Origin: Bradyrhizobium sp. CCGB12
GTDB taxonomy: Bacteria; Pseudomonadota; Alphaproteobacteria; Rhizobiales; Xanthobacteraceae
Assembly (NCBI RefSeq): GCF_024199845.1
Contig: NZ_JANADO010000001.1
Location: 3,720,001-3,784,000 of the forward strand
Length of the DNA stretch: 64,000 nucleotides
Reading direction: 5' to 3'
Shown here in pieces: positions 25,891-33,460 of the stretch. The stretch's first letter is position 1. Every line of letters begins with the position of its first letter. The notes below the pieces were generated by a model, which saw nothing but the letters and a program-made list of their open reading frames with translations, did not search any database and was not told where the DNA came from. A program made the position numbers and the translations under genes.

Positions 25891-26062
25891 CAATCAAATA
25901 TGTTAATTTAACACTTTAAATTGTCTATCCTTCGATCGGCATACCATCGAACGGTCCTAGCGCACTTAGCGACATCTCGGCCGGCACGTCATATAGCGCG
26001 CCCTTCCGCAGATTATTTATTTTGACATTTATCTTTTTAAATTTAATAGTATTATTTAATTC
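25891..26062. promoter_or_regulatory. Two AT-rich tracts (25891-25924 and 26012-26062)
   Basis: The first (ATATGTTAATTTAACACTTT) lies upstream of the tiny Tat protein gene on the minus strand. The second (TTATTTATTTTGACATTTAT and continuing through TTTAATAG) lies upstream of the plus-strand operon at 26544. The stretch 25835-26543 otherwise holds no supported gene. Confidence 0.5.
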
Positions 26063-26543
26063 AAGCAGACCTGAGCCTGGAATGAAAGCAACACAAGCGG
26101 CGGCAACAGGAGGCCGCGGAATGGCGCGCCGATCTCCAGCCTCACTTATTGAGCGACCTCTTTGCCCGAAGCAACGCCTTTACGGACTACGCAAGCTCAA
26201 GATCTTGGCCGCACATTTTCGTTAATGACGTCTTTTTTCCCGAAGAGTTAGTTATTGGACATGGTCGCGGCCGAATGCACAGCCCTCCTCGAGGCCCGTC
26301 TGATTGCCACGAACAGCGATCGCCTGGTGAAGCACGAGATGTCGGAGGGATTGGAGCCAGCCCCTCAGCATCCGCTGAGTCCAGTGGATAGTGATCTGTC
26401 CCGAGAATTCGTATCGGCGATCACGGGCGTTCGCGATCTTCTTTCCGATCCTACGCACAGATTTGCGGAGGGCGTCGAACGCCCCCCGGAGGCTTCACGA
26501 CCATGAAGCCGGCTTCTTCCACGGGCAACAGCGGGACAGATTA

Positions 26544-27611
26544 ATGACCGTGACCGAAACAACAGTCGCGCAATTGCGATCTGGCGATGCGGATACGAAA
26601 GCTTCTCGCAGGCCGGGCTTCTCACCTGTTCGACTACGAACACTCATGAAGCTCGCCGTCGCGGAAACGGGACTGAACATGTCCGGAATGACTGTGCTGA
26701 CCGAAGCCGCGACTGGCGCTTATGCCGTGACCCCCGTCCTCGCAGCGATGGCCGGAGCCAAGCACGTCTACGCGTTCACAAGACCTAGCCGCCATGGGAC
26801 CGTGTCCGACGCCAGACGGGAGACTTTGGATCTCGCGGCCCCCCTGGGCGTCGCTGACCGCATCGAGATTGTGGAGCACATCAGACCTGAGATGCTTCAC
26901 AACGTCGACATCGTAACCAACAGTGGCCACCTTCGTCCTCTTACGGCTGAGCTGATCGACCAGCTGCGCGACGATGCCGTGATTGCCTTGATGTTCGAGG
27001 CCTGGGAATTTCGTCGTGAGGACTTGGATATCGAGGCGTGCGCACGGCGCAAGATCCCGGTGGTCGGCGTCAACGAGCGACACCCCGCCGTCGATGTCTT
27101 CTCATTCCTTGGCCCGCTCGCCGTGAAGCAGTTGCACGACTGCGGTCTGGCGGTCCTCGGCAGCAGAATCGGTCTGCTCTGCGACAATGACTTCCTTGCC
27201 CCGCTGCACACCGGGCTGACAAACCTGGGGGCGAACGTCGAGACGTTCAACAGTGTTGAGGCGGCCCATCCTGGCGCATGGGACGCTTTCGTTGTCGCCT
27301 TGCAGCCGGCGGCCACGCCGCGCGTCGGCCAAGCAGAGGCCGTGCATCTGGCCGCATGCGCGCCCGCCGGCGCCGTTGTGACGCAATTCTGGGGCGACGT
27401 CGATCGAGCGGCGCTCACCGCCAATGGCCTCGCGGTCTGGCCCACACAATCAGTCGGACAGGGCCATATGGGCATTCTGCTGTCGGAGATTGGTCCCGAG
27501 CCGATCGTACGACTGCAGACTGGCGGCTTGCGCGCGGCCGAATGGGTTCGCCGCGGCGGCGCCGTCACACGGGATGGTTTCGCCCAGCTCGTACCATATG
27601 GCAGGGTGTGA
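26544..27611 (+). CDS. Unrecognised Rossmann-like protein paired with a formyltransferase
   Basis: The start ATG 26544 (GGGA upstream) gives 355 residues; the frame is open further upstream without support. Two segments look like nucleotide-binding beta-alpha units: VLTEAATGAYAVTPVLAAMA with AGAKHVYAFTRPSR, and LAVLGSRIGLLCDNDFLAPL with GLTNLGANVETFNS. The layout resembles a dehydrogenase-like or methyltransferase-like double Rossmann protein, but the glycine motif is not canonical and I cannot name a family. One base separates it from the formyltransferase gene, so the two act together. Confidence 0.75.
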   Translation: MTVTETTVAQLRSGDADTKASRRPGFSPVRLRTLMKLAVAETGLNMSGMTVLTEAATGAYAVTPVLAAMAGAKHVYAFTRPSRHGTVSDARRETLDLAAPLGVADRIEIVEHIRPEMLHNVDIVTNSGHLRPLTAELIDQLRDDAVIALMFEAWEFRREDLDIEACARRKIPVVGVNERHPAVDVFSFLGPLAVKQLHDCGLAVLGSRIGLLCDNDFLAPLHTGLTNLGANVETFNSVEAAHPGAWDAFVVALQPAATPRVGQAEAVHLAACAPAGAVVTQFWGDVDRAALTANGLAVWPTQSVGQGHMGILLSEIGPEPIVRLQTGGLRAAEWVRRGGAVTRDGFAQLVPYGRV

Positions 27612-27612
27612 C

Positions 27613-28614
27613 ATGACGGAGCGGCTGCAGCCCGATGTCGTGCTCCTCGCAGACGGCCCCACAGGCTTCGCGGCGCTTCGCTCGTTAGCTGCGCAATGCC
27701 GCGTGGTCCAGATCTTCCGAAAACCGGACCAACCCGAGGCGAGCGAGTTAAGGGCATTCGCGAAAGCCCGCGACATCCCCGTCGCGCAGCTGCAGGAATT
27801 GAACCAGCTTCAGAAAGTGATCGCAGAGCGGCGCCCGGCGGCTGTTGTGATCTCTTCGTTCGATCGGATCATCCCGCCGCAGATTCTTGCGTTGTGTCGC
27901 TTCATCAACGTGCACTATTCGCTTCTGCCGCATTATCGCGGCCGCGCCAATGTCAATTGGGCAATCATCAATGGCGAGCCGACTGCCGGGATCAGCATTC
28001 ACCTTGTCATCCCGGATCTGGATGGCGGCAATCTGCTGTTTCAGCAGGCCATTTCGATCGGCGCCAACGACACGGTCACCTCCCTCTACGATCGCCTCAA
28101 CGCGATTCAGGAGCATGAGCTCGGCGGGGTCGTCGTACGAGCGATCAGCGGCTACCAGGGCACATCTCAAGATACCGATCATGCCTCCTATGGCTGCGGC
28201 CGTGTTCCGGACGATGGAGAGATAGACTGGGGGCAGCCGACCGATACCATCGATCGACTGATCCGCAGCTTAACGCCGCCATTTCCTGGTGCCTTCACCC
28301 ACCTGGACGGGCAGCGGCTCATCGTCGCTAGCGCTTCGCCGCGGCTTGATGCTCCCCGCTATGTCGGACGCGTACCAGGCCGGATCGTAGGACGATCACC
28401 TTCCGAAGGCTGGGTGGATGTGCTGACGGGCGACGGCGTCCTCCGCATGTTCAGCGTCCTTCCGGCCAACTCCGCGCGACCATGTGCTGCCGCTTCCGTC
28501 ATCGGATCGACACGAGCGACCCTCGGGCTTTCCCGCCTCGATCTCCTCCGCCGGATCGTTGCGCTTGAAGATAGGCTCGCTTCGCTCGAGCAGCTCAAAT
28601 GCGCTCAGGAGTAA
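27613..28614 (+). CDS. Formyltransferase family protein
   Basis: The 333-residue protein has the N10-formyl-tetrahydrofolate-dependent formyltransferase core. The catalytic Asn and His lie in FINVHYSLLPHYRGRANVNW, and the later catalytic histidine and aspartate lie in GISIHLVIPDLDGGNLLF. This resembles sugar N-formyltransferases and methionyl-tRNA formyltransferase but lacks the tRNA-binding C-terminal domain. The last third (from about residue 210) resembles the C-terminal Formyl_trans_C barrel only loosely. The acceptor may be an amino group on a sugar or other metabolite made by the upstream enzyme. No dTDP-sugar aminotransferase lies next to it. Confidence 0.82.
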   Translation: MTERLQPDVVLLADGPTGFAALRSLAAQCRVVQIFRKPDQPEASELRAFAKARDIPVAQLQELNQLQKVIAERRPAAVVISSFDRIIPPQILALCRFINVHYSLLPHYRGRANVNWAIINGEPTAGISIHLVIPDLDGGNLLFQQAISIGANDTVTSLYDRLNAIQEHELGGVVVRAISGYQGTSQDTDHASYGCGRVPDDGEIDWGQPTDTIDRLIRSLTPPFPGAFTHLDGQRLIVASASPRLDAPRYVGRVPGRIVGRSPSEGWVDVLTGDGVLRMFSVLPANSARPCAAASVIGSTRATLGLSRLDLLRRIVALEDRLASLEQLKCAQE

Positions 28615-28663
28615 GCCCAGCCGTTCTGGCCGAGGGTAGCCTCAGGACCCCGGCGCGAGTGCT

Positions 28664-29275
28664 TCACACCCCTTCTCGTCCAACGGCGGCCCACAGCCTG
28701 TCACGACCCGGGCTTTGCACACGAACCCAGCGATAGGGCGTCCGCGACCACGGCTTGACCCGTGACGTGAGATTGTCGAGGACGAGATCGCCACTGCTGG
28801 TACGCACGAGAAGCACCAGATGATGCTCACCGGAGCTCACGACGACTTCACTCAATAGGAGAACGCGCGCCGGCCAGCCGCGCCGAAGCAACTCGTGACG
28901 CTTGCTCACCGCGTAGTCGTTGCAATCGCCGCGGGCGGGGTTGATGGTCCAGGCCTCGCCGGCAAGACCGAGCTCGTTGCGGGCTGGCTCTATCGCCTGA
29001 TTGACCGTGCGATTGATCTCCCGAAGGTCCGCCCATCGCTGCTCAGTCAGCCGGATCGGGCCGCCGCGGAAGGAGCGCCGCGGGCGACATTCGGCCTCAT
29101 AACGCAGGCAAAACACCGTGTAGGTGAGAGGTGGAAGGGTCGGGCGTCCGATTTCGATGTGCGCAAGAGCCGGTGCGGACCTTGGCACGGTCGACAACGC
29201 CGCACGAGCCCACTGAACGCCTCCGATCATGACAGCTACGGCTACCGCGATGGCCGGCCCCGAGGTTCGTTGCAT
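28664..29275 (-). CDS. Bacterial transglutaminase-like cysteine peptidase (BTLCP, LapG-like)
   Basis: The 203-residue protein starts at an ATG with GGGGGAT upstream and has an N-terminal signal peptide (AIAVAVAVMIGGVQWARAAL). The catalytic triad motifs are visible: Cys in RGDCNDYAVSKR, His in SGEHHLVLLVRT and Asp in DLVLDNL. This is the DUF920/PF06035 family, whose best-known member LapG is a periplasmic, Ca-dependent protease that releases type I-secreted adhesins. A T1SS pair and a large T1SS substrate are encoded next to it, so the product may process that or another exported protein. The c-di-GMP receptor LapD was not seen. Confidence 0.87.
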   Translation of the reverse strand: MQRTSGPAIAVAVAVMIGGVQWARAALSTVPRSAPALAHIEIGRPTLPPLTYTVFCLRYEAECRPRRSFRGGPIRLTEQRWADLREINRTVNQAIEPARNELGLAGEAWTINPARGDCNDYAVSKRHELLRRGWPARVLLLSEVVVSSGEHHLVLLVRTSSGDLVLDNLTSRVKPWSRTPYRWVRVQSPGRDRLWAAVGREGV

Positions 29276-29662
29276 CTGCCGATCCCCCTGCGAACGCCAA
29301 ACGAAGGTCGGGGTTCACCGCTCAGTGCGGCCGTCCCGAACGCAAGAAATCACTGCTTTAATCTACATTTAATATTAATTATATCTATTTAATATGCAAT
29401 ATTAAATCTTTGCCATTTGGCGAGCGGATGTGCTTGCGAAAGCGATGGCGGTGACGTCAGCCACACTGCACCGATGACGAACAAAAGGTGGGACGAGAAG
29501 CCGCAGTCGGCTTTCGCTGAAATTCGCCGAAGCACGGCACTGTTTCATCCAGAGCCCAACGACTTGGGAGGAATCCCGTTGCCGGCATGATTTGTTGTTG
29601 GTTTAATTAATCATCCTGGCCAAATCGTCAGACAGAGCTTCCTCGGGCAGGATCAATTTCAA
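29276..29662. promoter_or_regulatory. Intergenic region with long AT-rich tract
   Basis: The stretch 29356-29408 is almost pure A/T (TTTAATATTAATTATATCTA and so on), with a shorter TTTAATTAAT at 29602-29612. The divergent genes on both sides (BTLCP peptidase and a small membrane protein) probably have their promoters here. Confidence 0.5.
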
Positions 29663-30070
29663 ATGCCGATTGAGCTACTCGTCATTCTGGGAGCGGAAGC
29701 CACAATACTCGTGTTCGTGGTCGCAATGACTTTGTACGCCAAACGAATGGACGTACTGAGCGGACGATCGCTCGAGCACCCCGTAGTCTCCCCCAGAAGC
29801 AATAGGCATCGACCACGGTCGATCCGGCAAAAGGCGCGCTATTTCCTAAGGCTGAGCCGTAGGTGGGGCGAATCCATCACGATCGCCCCGCCGGGTCTCT
29901 TGCGCCGCGCCGATGTCGCCAAAATGCAGTGGTGGATTCAACAAACCAGACCGCACACGCCGTCTTGGCTCGTGACGCGCTTTCGTCAGCGCGGCACGTC
30001 CGCTACCGATACCTCCACCAGCCGCTCCGCCACTCTTTCAGAGCCTGGCCGCAAAGCTGGCGCCCACTGA
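29663..30070 (+). CDS. Small membrane-anchored hypothetical protein
   Basis: The 135-residue product begins with one transmembrane helix (LLVILGAEATILVFVVAMTL) followed by a basic, Arg-rich cytoplasmic tail with WGESITIAPPGLLRR. AGGA lies upstream of the ATG, an AT-rich tract precedes it and a strong hairpin covers its stop codon, which together favour a real gene. I recognise no family. Confidence 0.5.
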   Translation: MPIELLVILGAEATILVFVVAMTLYAKRMDVLSGRSLEHPVVSPRSNRHRPRSIRQKARYFLRLSRRWGESITIAPPGLLRRADVAKMQWWIQQTRPHTPSWLVTRFRQRGTSATDTSTSRSATLSEPGRKAGAH

Positions 30071-30083
30071 TCGGGCGCCAGCT
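30055..30083. terminator. Perfect 11-bp hairpin between convergent genes
   Basis: AGCTGGCGCCC and GGGCGCCAGCT form an uninterrupted stem around a seven-base loop, overlapping the stop codon at 30068-30070 and preceding the 3' end of the membrane fusion protein gene. No U-tract follows on either strand. Confidence 0.55.
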
Positions 30084-30122
30084 CCGGATGCATTCAGTCG
30101 AGCGCCGCTATCTGGTACCAGT

Positions 30123-31436
30123 TCAACGCTCCTTGAACGCGTGCCCCGCCTGATCCTGCAGCGGCTTGAGCAAGTACGACAGCGCGGTCCGACCTGCCGT
30201 CTTGATGAAGACCTCGACCGGCATGCCAGGCAGCAGCTTGGCCGACCCGAGCTTCGCCAGCTCCTCCGGCTTCAGCATGACGCGGCCCGTGTAGTAGCTC
30301 GTGCCGGCGCGCTGATCCTGCGTAATATCTGCCGAGACCATGCCGACCTCCCCGTCGATTTCGGGCGTGGTCTTCTGGTTGAACGCTGCGAACCGCATCG
30401 TCGCGATCTGCCCCACATAGACCTGGTCGATATCGCGCGGTGCGATCTTGACCTCGATCGCGAGCGAATCTGCATCAGGTACGATCAGCATGATCTGCTC
30501 GCCGGGCGAGATGACACCGCCAACGGTGTGGACGTTCAGCTCGTGGACACGGCCGGATTGCGGAGCCCTGATATCGACCCGGTTCAGCTGATCAATAGCG
30601 GCAGTCTTGCGCTCGCTCAGTTCGGCGAGTTTCGAGCGCGTGTCGATCAGGTCCTTGCCGACTTCGGTCCGCAGGTCCTGGTCGACCTGAATGATCTGGA
30701 GTCCGATTTCCGAGATCTTGCCCTTCGACTGAGCAATCATTCCGGCCAGCTGGCTGCGCTCGCCTTCGATGCGGGCGGAGTCACGCTCAAGGGCATTGAG
30801 CCGCGTGATCGGCACCAGATTCTTCTGCCAGAGGCTGCGCACGCCCTCCAGCTCCTGGCGGATGAATTCGACTTCCTTCTGCTTGGCCTCGGTTTGGCCC
30901 ATATAGCCCTTGATCTCGTTTTCCAGCTGCGCGCTTTTCTCCTGCAACTGCGCTTTCTGGCCGCTCCTCGCCTGACGACGCAGGTCGAACAGCTTACGCT
31001 CCGCGGTGATTGCACGATTCGCCTCGGAGTTGCTCTCCATGGCCCGGTCGAGCAGCACCTTGGGAAACGTGACCTGGTCGGCGCCATCGCGCTCGGCCTC
31101 GAGACGAGCCTGCCGTGCGAACAGCTCATCGATGCTGTTGGTGACGATTGTCGCGTTCGCGAGCGTCTGAGTCTCGTCGAGGCGGATCAGGATGTCGCCT
31201 GCCTTGACCCGGTCGCCTTGCCGCACGCGCAACTCTCCCACGATTCCGCCCGTGGCGTGCTGGACCTTCTTGACGCTGGAATCCACCACAACCGTGCCTT
31301 GAGCGATCACCGCGCCCGACAATTGGGTCGTTGTCGCCCAACCACCGACCCCAAACGTCACCAGAGCGAGCATGATCATTCCAACGATCATGTAACGCTG
31401 GATCGATTGCAACGCTGGCGCCACCTGACCGCTCAT
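30123..31436 (-). CDS. HlyD-family membrane fusion protein of a type I secretion system
   Basis: The start ATG 31436 overlaps the stop of the ABC transporter gene (ATGA) and has GGGAGG upstream. The 437-residue product has a short cytoplasmic N-terminus and a single transmembrane helix (MIVGMIMLALVTFGVGGWAT). Then come the lipoyl half-motif GTVVVDSSVKKVQHATGGIV, a long coiled-coil hairpin (about residues 90-270), and the beta-barrel with DIRAPQSGRVHELNVHTVGG. This matches the PrtE/PrsE type. It bridges the inner-membrane ABC protein and a TolC-type channel, which is not encoded in the window. Confidence 0.92.
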   Translation of the reverse strand: MSGQVAPALQSIQRYMIVGMIMLALVTFGVGGWATTTQLSGAVIAQGTVVVDSSVKKVQHATGGIVGELRVRQGDRVKAGDILIRLDETQTLANATIVTNSIDELFARQARLEAERDGADQVTFPKVLLDRAMESNSEANRAITAERKLFDLRRQARSGQKAQLQEKSAQLENEIKGYMGQTEAKQKEVEFIRQELEGVRSLWQKNLVPITRLNALERDSARIEGERSQLAGMIAQSKGKISEIGLQIIQVDQDLRTEVGKDLIDTRSKLAELSERKTAAIDQLNRVDIRAPQSGRVHELNVHTVGGVISPGEQIMLIVPDADSLAIEVKIAPRDIDQVYVGQIATMRFAAFNQKTTPEIDGEVGMVSADITQDQRAGTSYYTGRVMLKPEELAKLGSAKLLPGMPVEVFIKTAGRTALSYLLKPLQDQAGHAFKER

Positions 31437-33367
31437 CGGCCGCCTCCCTGAGCTTCCGCGACGACTTTGAGCGGTACCGGAGTTCGCAACACTTTCCTGA
31501 GGACCTCTTCTCTCTTGCCGAAGGACTGAACCTTGCCTTCCCCGAGACACAGGACATGGTCAACACCTTCCAGCGCCTTCGGGCGGTGGGCGACAATGAC
31601 GACAATTCCTCCCCGACGGCGCACGTTCAGGATCGCCTCGGTCAAAGCCTCCTCGCCCTCGGCATCGAGATTGGACGAGGGCTCATCGAGCACGACCAGG
31701 AAGGGTTTGCCATAAAAGGCGCGCGCAAGCCCGATGCGCTGCCGCTGGCCGGCGGATAGCGCTAATCCCCCCTCGCCGATCTTCGTGCTGTAGCCATCAG
31801 GAAGCGAAAGGATGAGATCGTGCGCGCCCGCGGAGTGCGAGGCCTCCAAAACAGCGGCAGCCGTTGCCTGGGGATCGAACCGCGCAATGTTCATTGCGAT
31901 GCTGCCGTCGAACAATTCCACATCCTGAGGCAGGTAACCGATGTGCTTGCCGAGGGCGTCCGAAGACCAGTGATCGAGGGCGGCGTTGTCGAGCCGGATC
32001 CGGCCTCGAGTGCACGGCCACACCCCAACCAGCGCACGTGCCAGCGTCGACTTGCCGGATCCGCTCGGACCAATGATTCCAACCGCCTGCCCACTCCGCA
32101 GCTGGAATGACACTTCGCTGAGGGTGGCCCTCTCGGCGTTCGGAGCGCCGACATAGAGGTGCTCGGCGGTGAGGGTTGCAACAGGCGCAGGCAGCGCCAA
32201 CCGCTCCTCCTCTTGAGGCAGAAGCTTCAGCAAGTGATCGAGCCGATAGCCCGATTGCCGCGCGGCGACGAAACCTTTCCAGTTCGCAATGGCCATTTCG
32301 ACCGGCGCCAGTGCGCGCGCGGTGAGAATCGATCCGGCAATGATGATGCCGGCCGTCGATTCCTGGTTGATGACGAGGACGGCCCCGACGGCCAGAACCA
32401 GCGATTGCAGGATCGCCCGGAAGATCTTGGAAGCGCCACCGAGCCCGTTTGCGACATCGCTGGCCCGCTCATGCGCCGCGAGGTACTTCGCGTTGACGTC
32501 CCGCCAACGCAAGCCCGCCTGCTGCCGCATGCCCATGGCCTGCAGGACCTCGGCATTTCGCCGCCCCTCGAGCACAAGGGCAGTTCGCGAAACGGCCAGA
32601 CGCGAGGACGCCTTTGCCGGCCCTTGGGTGCGAGTTTCCGTGAGGATCGTAATGCCGACCAGCACCAGCGCGCCGACCAGCGCAGTGACGCCGATCCAGA
32701 AGTGAAAGAGGAAGCAGACGCCGAGATAGATCGGCATCCAGGGCAGATCAAATAGTGCCGTCGGCCCACCGCTCGACAGGAAACTGCGGACCTGATCAAG
32801 GTCCCGCACCGGCTGCAAGCCGTCGCCATCCGCCCTGGTCTTAAGAGGCAGGCGAACCAGCGCGTCGAATATGCGAGCGCCGAGCACTTCATCGAAATAC
32901 CGCCCGACCCGGGCGCTGATCCTGCTCCTGATGAAGTCGAGCCCACCCTGAAACAGGTAGAGCACCGTCGCCAGGACCATCAAGGCGATCAGTGTCGGTA
33001 TGCTGCGCCCGGGCAGCACCCGATCGTAGACCTGCAGCATGAAGAACGAACCGGTGAGCATGAGGAGATTGCTCATCCCGCTGAAGGCCGCGAGTGCCCA
33101 GAAAATCCGGCGGCAAGACCGCAGGAAGGCCGACAGCTCCGACTGCGAGTCGTCATAGTGATCCGCCGGCCTGTGTCGACCGGTGAATATTCGTTGTCGC
33201 AGGGCTTCGATCGGGCGCTTCGCCCAGCCGACCAGTTGCGGTGTCCGCAGTTCGGCGTCTTCCGCCCACTGCCGTCCAGCCGCCCAGAGCTCTGAGATGT
33301 GAAGAAGTGGAATTCGAATGAGATTCGTGGGCGGGGGGAATCCCCCCCGCCGTCCAAAGTCCATCAT
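31433..33367 (-). CDS. Type I secretion ABC transporter, PrtD/PrsD-like permease-ATPase
   Basis: ATG 33367 is preferred over the more distal TTG at 33421 and gives 644 residues. An N-terminal transmembrane domain of six helices includes SNLLMLTGSFFMLQVYDRVL, a stretch typical of PrtD. It is followed by an ATPase with GPSGSGKST, signature LSAGQRQRIGLARAF, Walker B LVVLDEPSSNLD and switch VAHRP. There is no C39 peptidase domain, which fits a substrate with an uncleaved C-terminal signal. It is coupled to the membrane fusion protein gene. The modular protein at 33461-36004, directly upstream on the same strand, is the obvious cargo. Confidence 0.93.
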   Translation of the reverse strand: MMDFGRRGGFPPPTNLIRIPLLHISELWAAGRQWAEDAELRTPQLVGWAKRPIEALRQRIFTGRHRPADHYDDSQSELSAFLRSCRRIFWALAAFSGMSNLLMLTGSFFMLQVYDRVLPGRSIPTLIALMVLATVLYLFQGGLDFIRSRISARVGRYFDEVLGARIFDALVRLPLKTRADGDGLQPVRDLDQVRSFLSSGGPTALFDLPWMPIYLGVCFLFHFWIGVTALVGALVLVGITILTETRTQGPAKASSRLAVSRTALVLEGRRNAEVLQAMGMRQQAGLRWRDVNAKYLAAHERASDVANGLGGASKIFRAILQSLVLAVGAVLVINQESTAGIIIAGSILTARALAPVEMAIANWKGFVAARQSGYRLDHLLKLLPQEEERLALPAPVATLTAEHLYVGAPNAERATLSEVSFQLRSGQAVGIIGPSGSGKSTLARALVGVWPCTRGRIRLDNAALDHWSSDALGKHIGYLPQDVELFDGSIAMNIARFDPQATAAAVLEASHSAGAHDLILSLPDGYSTKIGEGGLALSAGQRQRIGLARAFYGKPFLVVLDEPSSNLDAEGEEALTEAILNVRRRGGIVVIVAHRPKALEGVDHVLCLGEGKVQSFGKREEVLRKVLRTPVPLKVVAEAQGGGR

Positions 33368-33460
33368 GGTAGCCGCCCTTGAACCATGCCTTTGTCGGAA
33401 GATCCCCCAAGAGATCCCCAAGGCAGTTGTTGAGTACTACTCGGTGCGGATGCCCGCACC

